Positions 8,779 to 18,411 are shown, counted from the stretch's first letter. The stretch: DNA of 64,000 bases from Kovacikia minuta CCNUW1 (GCF_020091585.1 NZ_CP083582.1:7140536-7204535); one strand, 5' to 3'. Notes: a model not told the origin generated them from the sequence alone. Program-made: numbers and translations.

Positions 8779-10143
8779 TTACTCCTCTTCATCCTCGGAC
8801 TCGACGAGTTGCAGTGCCTTCAACGCATCGAGTTGCTGCTCTACACTTTTGATCACCTTATCCAGAGCAGGGAGGATACTCAACTGGTCAGCGGTTAGCA
8901 TTGGATAGAAGCGAGTTCGCACTCGAATTTCATTCACCTTGTGCTGAAGTTCCTGGGCAATGTTGAGGGCATCGCGGCTGAGGTTAGCCAACTGTTGTTG
9001 CTGGTAAAACTTGAGGGCGGCACCCCGCAAAACCTGAACCGTTGCTTCTTCTCCGTGGGTACCGGGCATTACCCGCAGGCGCAACAACAATCGGTGCTTT
9101 TGATAGAGCCGTTCAATTTCAACCTGTTTGGGTTTTTGAACGGGAATCAGGGGGATACGGGTCAAGGTTTTGAACTCGTTGATCACGCCCTGGAGCGTTT
9201 CCACGGGTAATCCTTCTAACACAGACTGGAGTACCCCATTCTGGCTCCAAAGAATGCGTCCCTGGTGCTGTTGCCGTTCCAGATACAGCCGTCCAATCCC
9301 ACCCAGCAACACACGCCCCATAACCTCCTGGAGCAGTTCGGCGGGGGAAAGGGTAGCCAGCACCTCGATCGGGTCTGATAGGTGCTTGGCATTTACGTCT
9401 AAAGTGGGTAACGCGTCTCCAGGCGGTGGGATATGGAGAGGAGGTGCGATCGCAGACGGAAGATCGGACTTCAGAATAAAAGTTGCCTGCTGCGAGGCAT
9501 GCTCGGAAAACGAGGGGTGATGTCCGTTATCAGCGGCTGAAACCTGGTCTGAGCCAGAATCAGGAGGAGGAGCAGAAGTGGGTACAGCAGGGGAAACTGG
9601 AGGGCTGGCAACCTCAAAATCCTGAAAATTTAACTCCTCCGGGCTGTCCACCAGCAAGGTGGGTTGATTACTGCGGTCTAGGGGGTTTGAGGGGGGTTGA
9701 GCCGCCTCCAGATGCGCTTCAGATTTCTGCTGAAGTAAAGTCTCTTTGTTAGGTGCAATGCGCTTGACGCTGGTTTGGGAGTTCGCCGCTTTCTTCTGGC
9801 TAACCGTATGGTTAAGATAGGCAGAAAGAACCGCGTGATGAACATCCGAGGCGATCGTTTGGGGCACCAGGGAACAATTCATATAGGACAGAATTCGGCG
9901 CACATAATCCAGCGCTGTCGAATCATCCAGATTGACCATCCCCAACTTAAGTCGGCTCCCTTCCAGCGCAAGGGGGAGAATTTGATGATAGAGACAGGCT
10001 TCAAACGGCAGAATGCTATCGATCAGCCGAAATGCATGCTCTGCGCGAACCTGCGTAGTCCAGTCTAATTTAGGTTTGGTTGGGGTCACAGGAGTTAAAC
10101 CTGTTTCTGCCCCCTCAGCCTGATTGCCTGGTGAAGACACCAT
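8779..10143 (-). CDS. PilB/GspE-like protein lacking the ATPase core
   Basis: 454 aa. Residues ~35-110 resemble the N-terminal (MshEN/GspE-N) domain of type II secretion and type IV pilus ATPases (AFRLIDSILPFEACLYHQILPLAL, then LGMVNLDDSTALDYVRRIL). A ~150-residue Pro/Ser-rich linker follows. Residues ~265-420 resemble the N-terminal half of the PilB ATPase module (RILWSQNGVLQSVLEG, then LLRLRVMPGTHGEEATVQVLRG, compare the GEK..MRLL strand in PilB). No Walker A or B motif follows; the protein ends in an acidic helix. It is therefore probably a regulatory or adaptor protein of the pilus/secretion machinery rather than a motor. Long cyanobacterial homologs of this layout are known to me only as hypothetical or PilB-like. 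Confidence 0.65.
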   Translation of the reverse strand: MVSSPGNQAEGAETGLTPVTPTKPKLDWTTQVRAEHAFRLIDSILPFEACLYHQILPLALEGSRLKLGMVNLDDSTALDYVRRILSYMNCSLVPQTIASDVHHAVLSAYLNHTVSQKKAANSQTSVKRIAPNKETLLQQKSEAHLEAAQPPSNPLDRSNQPTLLVDSPEELNFQDFEVASPPVSPAVPTSAPPPDSGSDQVSAADNGHHPSFSEHASQQATFILKSDLPSAIAPPLHIPPPGDALPTLDVNAKHLSDPIEVLATLSPAELLQEVMGRVLLGGIGRLYLERQQHQGRILWSQNGVLQSVLEGLPVETLQGVINEFKTLTRIPLIPVQKPKQVEIERLYQKHRLLLRLRVMPGTHGEEATVQVLRGAALKFYQQQQLANLSRDALNIAQELQHKVNEIRVRTRFYPMLTADQLSILPALDKVIKSVEQQLDALKALQLVESEDEEE

Positions 10144-10375
10144 AGGAATTCATTAAACTCATATCGCGACGATTCCAGGTACTCCTGGCGAACTCTTCTT
10201 TTAGTAGAAATTGGCAAAACATGCAAGCCCGATCATGGCTATTCTAGCTTCGAGATATGGCAACCCTGTAGGATTTTACAAATCCTGAATGAATAACTTA
10301 ACTAGAGAGGCAGAAGGCAAAGGGCAGAGGGCAGAAGGGGAAAGGATAAAGGATGAAGGATAAGAATTATTTTCC

Positions 10376-11323
10376 TTACTCCGATCGGTTTCCCAGCCAG
10401 CTTGTAACCAGTTCCTGCTGGCTCTTAGAAGCAAAAACACGAACCGCATGATAGTTGATTTTTTCCCGCAGGCGATAGACTTGCTTGACGGGCATGTTTA
10501 AGCTTTGGGCGATCGCTTCCTGCGATCGCCCTTGCAGGTAGAGCGTTAACCATTGGGCAGCATCAGGCCCCACCTTTTCCGTCAGGTAGGTCTCAAAGGC
10601 TCGCTTTACCGCATCACGCAGTTCCTGTTGCTCTTCAATTGCCTGGGTGTCTTGATATTGGGAAATTGCCTGAGCATCCAACAGGCTCACCGATCCTTCC
10701 GTATCATCTGGGGCAACCTCCTCCGAAACCAGACGGATAAAATCCTTCGCAGGAACCTGGGTCATGCCCCCCCGCTGGGAACGACGCAGGTAATTGACGA
10801 ATCGGTAAGAGAGGAGGGGCTGGTTGCGAATCGGACGCAGGCAGTACTCCTCAGTGCTTGCCAGCATCAAAGCGTTACGCAGACGAGAATCGGAGGTGCA
10901 TTTAGAAATCCAGAGGATTTGCTGCTGCATGTAGGTATCATTTTGCAGCAATTCCTGAATCACCTCTTCCAGCACATCGACCACACTCCGCTGGCGATCG
11001 CGGGAGAGGGCAATCCAGGTACGAATCTTGTTGCGAATCAGGAAAAGGCTGCTGAGCCGCTGTATTAGATGTTTGTAGGCGCGTTCTGGCGCAACCCCCA
11101 GGTAACGTTGCCGCAGAATCCGGTAGCGGTAATCCATTGCCTGCTCGGCAATTTGCCGCAAACTGGGAGTCAGGTCATCGTAACGGGATTTGTCTTCGCC
11201 AATCAACCAGTTTACGATACTCTCTCGCATGGCAGGAGGGCTGGTTGGCAGGTCTGCCTCCAGTCGCGATCGCCATTCACTTGCCAATTCTTCAGCCAAA
11301 GCCATCTGTTCAGCCAGTACCAT
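10376..11323 (-). CDS. HetZ-related protein
   Basis: 315 aa. Strong similarity by eye to the cyanobacterial HetZ-related family, with the segments YLGVAPERAYKHLIQRLSSL, YRFVNYLRRSQRGGMTQVP and a C-terminal helix-turn-helix-like part (QEAIAQSLNMPVKQVYRLRE) that resembles sigma factor region 4. HetZ proteins act in heterocyst differentiation in Anabaena, but related proteins are also common in non-heterocystous species, so a general regulatory role is more cautious. The gene contains two HIP1 octamers only 13 bp apart. It lies alone, 230 bp downstream (on its strand, upstream) of the PilB-like gene. Confidence 0.6.
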   Translation of the reverse strand: MVLAEQMALAEELASEWRSRLEADLPTSPPAMRESIVNWLIGEDKSRYDDLTPSLRQIAEQAMDYRYRILRQRYLGVAPERAYKHLIQRLSSLFLIRNKIRTWIALSRDRQRSVVDVLEEVIQELLQNDTYMQQQILWISKCTSDSRLRNALMLASTEEYCLRPIRNQPLLSYRFVNYLRRSQRGGMTQVPAKDFIRLVSEEVAPDDTEGSVSLLDAQAISQYQDTQAIEEQQELRDAVKRAFETYLTEKVGPDAAQWLTLYLQGRSQEAIAQSLNMPVKQVYRLREKINYHAVRVFASKSQQELVTSWLGNRSE

Positions 11324-11585
11324 GTACTTGTCGTCCTAGCTCTTCAAAACGCTCTGATATAGAGTTTGCCTTACACCCCTCACCCAAATCACTCACCCGG
11401 AAGGGTAAAGTTTAAGGGTGAGTAGGGAACGATGCCAGTAGTGGAACCCTACTGGTTTACGGTTTTTCGTCAGCGCTCTCAGATCAAACGTTGACCGACG
11501 ACGGGTCAATTAGCATTGTACTGACCTTATCCAGGACTTAAACAGTACTTTTCCCTAACAATTCCTGCAAAAGAAGGGAAAGAAA

Positions 11586-11618
11586 GTCCCACAAGGCTCT
11601 GATAGAACCCTGTGGGAC
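11586..11618 (-). terminator. Hairpin terminator for the 99-aa protein gene
   Basis: GTCCCACARGG (11586-11596) pairs with CCCTGTGGGAC (11608-11618) with one mismatch. On the minus strand the hairpin is followed by a T-rich run (TTTCTTTCCCTTCTTTT). It lies 175 bp past the stop of the minus-strand gene at 11794-12093, with an interspersed repeat in between. Another weak hairpin, CCAGTAG/CTACTGG, lies at about 11435-11455. Nothing else was recognised in the 470-bp gap 11324-11793. Confidence 0.5.
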
Positions 11619-11685
11619 TCACTAATTTGTATTTGCAATTGAATCAAACCCTAAAAATTACAGGTTAAATCAACGCTGCAAATTA

Positions 11686-11746
11686 TACGGGCGGGTTTTA
11701 CCGCCAAATCATCACCCGATTGAAGTATCGGTAAACCCGCCCCTAC
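11686..11746. repeat. Small inverted-repeat element (GGGCGGGTTT family), copy 1
   Basis: Ends are TACGGGCGGGTTTTACCG and CGGTAAACCCGCCCCTA, which are near-perfect inverted repeats around a 25-bp centre. A second copy with the same ends but a different centre lies at 45581-45644. No coding capacity; resembles short palindromic elements dispersed in cyanobacterial genomes. Confidence 0.75.
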
Positions 11747-11793
11747 CAATTTTCGAACTTATTTAATTTCCATTCCTAATGTTGGTTGCTGGA

Positions 11794-12093
11794 TTACCGG
11801 CAATTGGATACCCAAACTCTTTTAACAACATAGCGCCCCCGATTTTGGCGACCTTCATCCCAGCGACCAGAAATGTAACGGCGATGCCCGTTGTACGTTT
11901 CCCAGCGAGCAGGAATCCAGCGTCTTTGGAGCTGATTTGGCACCCAAACCCTTTGGGTGACATAACGTCCCCTGCACCAGCGGGGCGCAGCTTCAGCAGG
12001 TGCCGTGGGAACCAGACTTCCTGCCATACCCAGAGACAAAATGCCTGCCAGTACTGCCCCTTTCAGTAGTGAACCTTTAGATGGTGCTTTCAT
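11794..12093 (-). CDS. Small secreted basic Arg/Trp-rich protein
   Basis: 99 aa. Residues 1-35 form a clear signal peptide (LLKGAVLAGILSLGMAGSLV, then AEA-AP cleavage). The mature part is basic and rich in Arg, Trp and Tyr and contains an internal repeat: CRGRYVTQRVWVPN at its start and NRGRYVVKRVWVSN at its end, with RRWIPARWETYNG and RRYISGRWDEG in between. Two cysteines at either end of the mature chain could form a disulfide. GAGGAG lies 10 bp before the ATG. Function unknown; a small exported wall- or polysaccharide-associated protein is possible. Divergent from the sigma factor gene. Confidence 0.75.
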   Translation of the reverse strand: MKAPSKGSLLKGAVLAGILSLGMAGSLVPTAPAEAAPRWCRGRYVTQRVWVPNQLQRRWIPARWETYNGHRRYISGRWDEGRQNRGRYVVKRVWVSNCR

Positions 12094-12322
12094 CGTTCGA
12101 TTTCTCCTCGTCTCTCAGTAAATTTTCTAAATCAGATGCGGTAGATATTACTTAGACCTGCGTTGGTAGCAGATTGGTTCAATCGATTTTTAAAGGGGAT
12201 TGACAAAAGTCCTAACTTCTCCATAACCTTCGCGCTAACTTATCTTTCCTCACCCCCTGAAAGCTCTGGTAGACCGACACTAAAAGCATTCAGTTCGTCG
12301 ATCGCCGTTGGAGGAAAAAAAG

Positions 12323-13285
12323 ATGGCTGCTAACAAATCGATGTCTACGGATCTGGTTCGCGTTTACTTACAAGAAATTGGACGGATTCCTTTGCTGACC
12401 CCCGACCAGGAAGTGCTGTATGGCCAGCAGGTTCAAAAATGGATGAAATTAATTGAGTTGCAACAAAAATTAGCGTCCCAACTCGATCGCTCTCCCACAT
12501 TGGCAGAATGGGCACAGCAGGTAGGAATGTCTGAATTGGAGTTGCAGCGGGCAGTCTCTCTAGGGAAAACCGCCAAACGCAAGCTGCTGGAAGCCAATTT
12601 GCGATTGGTGGTTTCGATCGCCAAGAAATACACCAAACGCAATGTGGAACTTCTGGATCTGATTCAGGAAGGGACACTAGGAATGGATCGGGGCATTGAG
12701 AAATTTGACCCGACGAGGGGGTACCGTTTTTCTACCTACGCTTACTGGTGGATTCGGCAAGCGATTACCCGAGCTGTTGCGGAGAAAGGGCGTGCCATCC
12801 GACTGCCGGTTTATATTGTTGAAAAGTTAAATTTGCTCAAAAAGACCCAACGCCAACTGTCCCAACAACTGGGACGAACGGCGACCGTAGCAGAGTTGGC
12901 AACGGCGTTGGAGCTAACCCCCGAACAGGTGCGGGAGTATCTGGAGTGGGCACGCTACCCCGCTTCCCTGGATGCAGGCGTTGGGGATGACCAGAATACC
13001 GAGTTAGGAGAACTTTTGGAAGATCCGGGGATTCCCCTGGAAGAACAGGTGTTGCGATCGGCGCTGCAAGAAGATCTGCATCGAGTCATGGCTGCCCTGA
13101 CCCCCCGGCAACAGGAAGTTCTATCGCTGCATTTTGGGTTGACCGACGGGCAGGGAATCAGCCTGACCAAAATTGGCAAGCAGCTTAACATTTCCCGCGA
13201 ACGGGTTCGCCAGATAGAACAAGAGGCGTTGAAAATTTTGCGCCAGAATCGGGCGGGAATTGAGGGGTATGGGGCAATGGGTTGA
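12323..13285 (+). CDS. Group 2 RNA polymerase sigma-70 factor
   Basis: 320 aa from ATG 12323, which has GGAGG at 12310-12314; an upstream TTG is in frame but less likely. Region 1.2 (DLVRVYLQEIGRIPLLT), region 2 (LLEANLRLVVSIAKKY, then FSTYAYWWIRQAITRAV), region 3 and region 4.2 (LTKIGKQLNISRERVRQIE) are all present, without the long acidic region 1.1 of the primary sigma. That composition and length match group 2 (SigB/C/D/E-type) factors used by cyanobacteria in stress and carbon/nitrogen responses; which one cannot be told. It may direct promoters of stress genes. Adjacent genes are unrelated and it appears monocistronic, followed by a CCCCTG-rich tract. Confidence 0.92.
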   Translation: MAANKSMSTDLVRVYLQEIGRIPLLTPDQEVLYGQQVQKWMKLIELQQKLASQLDRSPTLAEWAQQVGMSELELQRAVSLGKTAKRKLLEANLRLVVSIAKKYTKRNVELLDLIQEGTLGMDRGIEKFDPTRGYRFSTYAYWWIRQAITRAVAEKGRAIRLPVYIVEKLNLLKKTQRQLSQQLGRTATVAELATALELTPEQVREYLEWARYPASLDAGVGDDQNTELGELLEDPGIPLEEQVLRSALQEDLHRVMAALTPRQQEVLSLHFGLTDGQGISLTKIGKQLNISRERVRQIEQEALKILRQNRAGIEGYGAMG

Positions 13286-13536
13286 GCAGGCGATCGTGGG
13301 TCACCAGGGACTCGTCCTCAGTCCCTGCCCCCTGTCCCCTGCCCCCCAACCCCTGCCCCCTCCTAACTTCCCCCTAACATCTCGCTTAACTTATCCTTCT
13401 TCACCCGCACAACCCTTGAAAACTCAGAAACTTAAATCATCAGGCAAACGAGATCAGCAAACGATTTAAGCCTTAGCCCCAATTCTGAACTCCGACCTGA
13501 TCGCCCCAATCCATTCACCCTGAAGGAGAAAGGTTC

Positions 13537-14460
13537 ATGAAAGCTACTACATTATTCGCTACAGTACTTGGAACCGTTGCCGTTGGTGCTGCCCTTGTTG
13601 GATGTACTCCTCTCAATCCAGACAATGTTGCGAATGCAGCCCCGATCGATAACACGACGCAAATCAACAATGACGCCCAAATCAACAATGACGCCCAAAT
13701 TAACGACAACACCCAAACGAATGGGTCAAATTCCTACACCCCTAACTACCCCATTCCAGGTTCCATCATCCATGATCAGGGTTCGATTCAATTCGCTCCG
13801 GGGGCAACTTCAACGGTCGTTTATGGCTACCTGCCCTATCAAAATATTGACCGCTACACCTTCGATGCGAATGCGGGACAACCTGCCACGATCGCGATCG
13901 GCTCTCCCTACCGGAACATTCAATTGACCTTAATTGACCCGAATGGCTTCCCCATTGTGCGCGCTCAATCGGGATCTAGTTACTGGACTGGAACCTTGCC
14001 AACCAGCGGCACCTATCGGGTTGAAGCGGTTGATACCAGTGGTGGTTCTACCTACAACCTGTCGCTGAACATTCAACCGTCCTACAATCCTCCAACTCCC
14101 CCCATTCCTCCGACTCCTCCCACTCCCCAGGTTCGCGACCAAGGTCCGATCCAATTCGCACCGGGAGCAACTTCAACCGTTGTTCGGAATTTCCTTCCCA
14201 CTCAAGACATCGATCGCTACACCTTCAATGCCACAGGTGGGCAGTCTGCCCGAATCAATCTCTTCTCCCCCAATCGCAACGTTCTCCTGACGATCGTTGA
14301 TCCAAACGGAAATTCCATTGTCCGCTATCAAAGCGGGGCATCGTTCTGGTCAGGGATTCTGCCCACCACCGGCAATTACACCGTCGATGCGGTTGCAACG
14401 GGTGGTTCTGCCCCCTACAGCCTGGCATTAAATATCCAACCCTTCAGACGGGTTTTCTAA
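13537..14460 (+). CDS. Lipoprotein with two PPC-like domains
   Basis: 307 aa. The N-terminus MKATTLFATVLGTVAVGAAL followed by VGC is a signal peptide with lipobox, so the mature protein should start at a lipidated Cys. Next is a low-complexity stretch of NNDAQI units encoded by an 18-bp tandem repeat (about 13656-13720). Two ~100-residue domains follow (about 84-190 and 205-305), each with DQGxIQFAPGATSTVV, IDRYTF, NG.(P/S)IVR.QSG and a final LNIQ, like bacterial pre-peptidase C-terminal (PPC) beta-sandwiches. They are internal duplicates separated by a TPPIPPTPP linker. Probably an envelope-anchored binding protein of unknown ligand. GGAGAAAGG precedes the ATG. Confidence 0.82.
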   Translation: MKATTLFATVLGTVAVGAALVGCTPLNPDNVANAAPIDNTTQINNDAQINNDAQINDNTQTNGSNSYTPNYPIPGSIIHDQGSIQFAPGATSTVVYGYLPYQNIDRYTFDANAGQPATIAIGSPYRNIQLTLIDPNGFPIVRAQSGSSYWTGTLPTSGTYRVEAVDTSGGSTYNLSLNIQPSYNPPTPPIPPTPPTPQVRDQGPIQFAPGATSTVVRNFLPTQDIDRYTFNATGGQSARINLFSPNRNVLLTIVDPNGNSIVRYQSGASFWSGILPTTGNYTVDAVATGGSAPYSLALNIQPFRRVF

Positions 14461-14520
14461 GAATTTGGTTGATGTCCTGTTAGCCAAGGATTATGCCCAT
14501 CTGAGGTATGCAGGCAGGAA

Positions 14521-14626
14521 CTAGAGCATCGGTACAGTATTTCGAGAAACCGGGTTTCTGGTGAGGATATTCAGCGAAAATTGAGCATCTCACAGCGGAA
14601 ACCCGGTTTCTGTACCGGCGTTCTAG
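14521..14626. repeat. 106-bp inverted-repeat element (GAAACCGGGTTTC family), copy 1
   Basis: Starts CTAGAGCATCGGTACAG and ends CTGTACCGGCGTTCTAG, which are imperfect inverted repeats. Inside, GAAACCGGGTTTC and its reverse complement GAAACCCGGTTTC form a second inverted pair. Other full copies lie at 25228-25333 (inverted) and 52998-53101, with decayed ones at 41484-41576 and 50899-50991. The rest of the 296-bp gap holds short GGAG/CTCC-rich repeats. Confidence 0.85.
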
Positions 14627-14756
14627 AAGTTAAGAGTCAGGAACCAGGAGTTGGGAATTAGGAGTTAGAAACCAGGAGCGGTGAGGAAAAAGCCCTTCTG
14701 ATTTCTGGCTCCTAGCTCCTGGCTCCTGCTCTTTCAACCTTCTTTTTTTTCTGAAT

Positions 14757-15689
14757 TCATAACTCATAATTCATCATTTCTCTTGCCTCCCGCCGCGCGG
14801 TTACCCGTTCCAAACTCAGCCTCAGAACTGAGAGGGTCAAAATAATCAGAAACATCACCAGTCCGATCGTGCAAGCATAGCTCATTTCCAACTCACGAAA
14901 GGCTTGTTCATACAGGTAGTAGACGATCGTTTTGGAGCTGTTCCGCGGTCCACCCTGGGTCATGATATAGACCTCCTCAAATACCTTGGTGGCGGAGATC
15001 GCGGAAATCACTGCCACCAGGAGTAAATAGGGTTTCATCAAAGGGACGGTGATATCCCAATGTTTTTGGATGCCATCGGAACCATCGATCGCCGCTGCTT
15101 CGTACAGGTCGGCTGGAATTGCCTGCAAGCCCGCCAGGTAGATCACCATGTAATAACCCAGTCCCTTCCAGATGGTAACGGCCATCACACTGAAAATTGC
15201 CCACTGGGGACTGGTTAACCAGGGAATTCCACTGGATGTGAGACCTACCAGTTTGAGTACCTGATTCAATAAACCATTCTCGGCATAGAGCCATTTCCAG
15301 GCGATCCCGGCAACGACCATAGAAATCACAACCGGGATGTAATACGCCACCCGAAACCAGCGGATTCCCCGTAATTTTTGATTGACCAAAATTGCCAGAC
15401 CCAACGGCAGCGTCACCAGAATGGGAACGACACCCACCAAATACAACAGCGTATTGCGAAAGGTCTGCCAGAAAACCGGATCGACAAATAGGCGGCGAAA
15501 ATTTTTCAGCCCAATCCACAGGGGTGGCTGGGTCAAATCATATTCATAACGGGTAAAGCTAAGATAAAACGCCTGCAAGGCTGGATAAAAAACGGTTAAC
15601 CCCAAAATGATGAGAGCAGGCAGCAGGAACAGGTAAGGAGTGAGTTGGTGAACCCGTTTATTCCAGTCCTGAGGTTTCCATTTATCCAT
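14757..15689 (-). CDS. Sugar-type ABC transporter permease (MalF/UgpA-like)
   Basis: 310 aa. Six membrane segments are apparent, the first at residues ~17-45. The EAA loop reads YEAAAIDGSDGIQKHWDITVPLMKP, in the position and form typical of the carbohydrate uptake family 1 permeases such as UgpA, MalF and LacF. It would pair with a second permease, a solute-binding protein and an ATPase, none of which is in this window, so the gene is either the end of a longer cluster outside it or an orphan. On both sides lie unrelated genes. Substrate not predictable. Confidence 0.87.
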   Translation of the reverse strand: MDKWKPQDWNKRVHQLTPYLFLLPALIILGLTVFYPALQAFYLSFTRYEYDLTQPPLWIGLKNFRRLFVDPVFWQTFRNTLLYLVGVVPILVTLPLGLAILVNQKLRGIRWFRVAYYIPVVISMVVAGIAWKWLYAENGLLNQVLKLVGLTSSGIPWLTSPQWAIFSVMAVTIWKGLGYYMVIYLAGLQAIPADLYEAAAIDGSDGIQKHWDITVPLMKPYLLLVAVISAISATKVFEEVYIMTQGGPRNSSKTIVYYLYEQAFRELEMSYACTIGLVMFLIILTLSVLRLSLERVTARREAREMMNYEL

Positions 15690-15851
15690 TACAACCTGGT
15701 TTGAGCGGAAGATCTGTTGCAGAATTCTAGCTCATCATCCGTCGCCAAAGCAGAATCGGGCAGAAAACGGATGCAACGGATAGCTAAACTTGGCATTTGC
15801 AAGTCAGTAATCCGCCACATCCGCTACAAACTCGTTGCTAACTCATCCCCA

Positions 15852-16988
15852 TCAGGCGTGAACCAGGAGAAACTGACCGTTGCCGTTGATTTCACCATCG
15901 CAACTGGCGAAGTTGGCAACGAACCAGATTAGATAGAACCGCCACATGCGACGGAATTTGGCAAATTCCATGCCCCCGTAGTTTAGATCCTTAACGTAGT
16001 CGTAGCTGTCATCAAAGTTCTTGAGCCAATGGGCAAAGGTGGTGGAGTAATTGATGCCATTCAGGTACCAGCGCTTAATCGTTTTCAGATCTTTATTGCG
16101 ACTGGGTACGGCGTCAAAGTTCCAGTAGCGACCGTGGGGGAAGATGTATTTGTGCGTGTAGGCGCTGGAGATGTTATTGGGCGTGCGAACGGTAATGATA
16201 TGCAGGAAAAACTTACCACCCGGTTTCAGGAAGGTAGATAATTTTCTGAAAGCGTTGGTTAAATTTCCAACATGACAAAAGACCCCCACAGATAGAATCT
16301 TGTCAAATTTTTCCTCGAAGAAGACATCATTCAGATCTCCCTCTACGAGGGTAAAGCGATCGGAACTCAGATAACTTTCAGGATCTTGCATCCGTTTGCG
16401 CATGTATTCACATTGTTCATGGCTGAGGTTCAAGCCGGTGAACCGCACATTTGGAAATTTCGACAAAATATAGTTAGGAATGCAGCCCCAACCACAACCA
16501 AAATCCAAAATGTTGTCGCCATCTTGAATGTCTAATTTTTCGATCATGTCATCGATCATATGCATTTGCGATTGCTCTAGATCGATCGCCCCTTTTTGCC
16601 ACAATCCCATGCTGTATTTGGGATAAATCAGCTTCCAGTCACCCAGCATCCGGTTGAGCATTCCCTGCGGCAGGTCATACTGAATTTTCATCAAATCCTT
16701 AGAGCCTTCCGCAACATGATCGGTTTCTTGTAAAACCCATTCATAGGGGGCAAGAAGCGACGGGAAATGCTTAAAAAAGATGGGCATGCAGGTATCAAAT
16801 AGCGATCGCAATACCGGATCGGGCAGCTCCAACCCATTAATATAGGATTCACCAACCGCCATTTGAACCGAATTTACAACCTGAACAACTCCACGGGTTG
16901 CTTTATATGCCAGGGGGCTTTTGATATTAATGTCACCCACAACTGGAATGTGGCGTTGAACATCTTTCCCGATGGATATGGAAGTCAT
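15852..16988 (-). CDS. Cyclopropane-fatty-acyl-phospholipid synthase-like methyltransferase
   Basis: 378 aa. SAM-binding motif I is ILDFGCGWGCIPNYIL, followed by FTGLNLSHEQCEYMR and VEGDLNDV, the order seen in CFA synthase-like class I methyltransferases. The C-terminal part (KRWYLNGINYSTTFAHWLKN, FRRMWRFYLIW) matches the CFA family end. Known members methylate double bonds of membrane phospholipid acyl chains; here substrate is inferred only. It is transcribed divergently from a fatty acid desaturase 250 bp away, which fits a lipid-modification pair sharing a control region. In plants and cyanobacteria, similar proteins are often annotated only as methyltransferases. Confidence 0.8.
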   Translation of the reverse strand: MTSISIGKDVQRHIPVVGDINIKSPLAYKATRGVVQVVNSVQMAVGESYINGLELPDPVLRSLFDTCMPIFFKHFPSLLAPYEWVLQETDHVAEGSKDLMKIQYDLPQGMLNRMLGDWKLIYPKYSMGLWQKGAIDLEQSQMHMIDDMIEKLDIQDGDNILDFGCGWGCIPNYILSKFPNVRFTGLNLSHEQCEYMRKRMQDPESYLSSDRFTLVEGDLNDVFFEEKFDKILSVGVFCHVGNLTNAFRKLSTFLKPGGKFFLHIITVRTPNNISSAYTHKYIFPHGRYWNFDAVPSRNKDLKTIKRWYLNGINYSTTFAHWLKNFDDSYDYVKDLNYGGMEFAKFRRMWRFYLIWFVANFASCDGEINGNGQFLLVHA

Positions 16989-17239
16989 AATTTATAGTCT
17001 CCATTGATCCTTAAAAGAATCTTGGTAAGATAGCACGGAAGGAATTGATCCCAGCTTTCCTTAAGATTGCTCAAAGATTGTTTGATAACTTTTATGTGAG
17101 ATTTGGTTGTTTCTGATTGTAGGGACAGTTACCAATAATATCCTTGCAAACTCCGCTCCACTAGATTGCATTTAGAATGACAAAAAGAGAATGACAAAAA
17201 GGGACGGAATCGTACTCTGATAATGGGTTACAAAAATTT

Positions 17240-18352
17240 ATGAATGTTGTTGAACGGGAAACCTGGATTACCCAGGCAGAATACGCTAAAAAATTACGGT
17301 CTTCGTTACCCCCAGAAGCATTTTTGCCCGATCCCAGCAAAACCTGGATTTTATTAATCAATATTGCAATTCTTATTTTGGGTTGGGGGGTTGCTAACCA
17401 CCTTGACCGATGGCACTGGTACTTACTTTGGCTCTACCTTCCGCTTTCCATCGTTATGGGAAATAGTGTAATTGTTCTGCTATTTAGTACCCATGATTTA
17501 TTACACAGTCGCACCATTAAAAATCCCCAGTTGAGACAGATTCTTAGTTTATTGGGGCTAACGTTGCTGTGGACACCGCCTACTTTTTGGAAAGCCGTTC
17601 ATAACCGGGAACATCACAATAAAACGAATTCCTTACAAGACCCCGATCGCAATTACTTATACGAGCAACCAAACAACTGGGGAAAATGGATTCAGGATAC
17701 CTTTGTGCCCTCCGCCGAAGTTCATCCCCTTGGGCTAACAATTGGCATGGCTCATGCCTGGGGAGTTCATACGTTTCGCAATCTCTCCTCTGTCCTGTTG
17801 TTTAATCATGGACGCACTGAATATCCCCCGGCTGCATTTACAGTTAGCACCAAGGAAAGGAAGGCGATCGCAATTGAATTCCTCATCATTCTAGGAATCC
17901 ATGTAGGCATTTTATTCTACCTGGGATTTCACCCTGTTAAGCTGCTTCTTAGCTACTTCCTACCCATCTGGATTGGCTACAGTGGGATTCTTTTTTATGT
18001 CTACACGAATCACATGCTGTGTCGCATGACCTCGATTAACGATCCACTGATTAACAGTGTTTCAATCCAGGTTCCCCCAATATTTGATACGCTTCACTTA
18101 AACTTTTCCTATCACACGGAACATCATATTTTTCCGGGAATTAATTCAGACTATTACCCCGTCGTGCAGGGTTTATTAAAAACCCATTATCCCGATCGCT
18201 TCAACTTATTAGATGCTGGCGAAGCATGGCGTCTCATGTTACGAACCCCTCGCCACTATAAGGATGAAAATACATTTACAGATTGGAATGGAGAAAAGTC
18301 TATTACCTGTCCGCTCTCTTCTGGGAGCCGGGAGTCAGGAGCTAGGAACTAG
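17240..18352 (+). CDS. Membrane fatty acid desaturase
   Basis: 370 aa. The three His boxes of membrane desaturases are present: HDLLH at 85-89, HNREHH at 121-126 and HTEHH at 292-296, with four hydrophobic segments arranged between them. Such di-iron enzymes introduce double bonds in acyl lipids (or hydroxylate carotenoids); regiospecificity is not readable. It is divergent from the CFA-like methyltransferase. The last ~10 residues (GSRESGARN) are encoded by a GGAGCCGGGAGTCAGGAGC-type repeat like those between genes, so the C-terminus has probably been extended by repeat DNA. Confidence 0.85.
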   Translation: MNVVERETWITQAEYAKKLRSSLPPEAFLPDPSKTWILLINIAILILGWGVANHLDRWHWYLLWLYLPLSIVMGNSVIVLLFSTHDLLHSRTIKNPQLRQILSLLGLTLLWTPPTFWKAVHNREHHNKTNSLQDPDRNYLYEQPNNWGKWIQDTFVPSAEVHPLGLTIGMAHAWGVHTFRNLSSVLLFNHGRTEYPPAAFTVSTKERKAIAIEFLIILGIHVGILFYLGFHPVKLLLSYFLPIWIGYSGILFYVYTNHMLCRMTSINDPLINSVSIQVPPIFDTLHLNFSYHTEHHIFPGINSDYYPVVQGLLKTHYPDRFNLLDAGEAWRLMLRTPRHYKDENTFTDWNGEKSITCPLSSGSRESGARN

Positions 18353-18411
18353 GAGAAAGTTGCAATTCTGAAGCCTGAAATCTACCACCTACCACCTACC
18401 ACCTACCACCT

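Noticed and set aside
12323-13285. Primary sigma factor RpoD
   Set aside because: The protein is only 320 aa and lacks region 1.1; it fits group 2 better.
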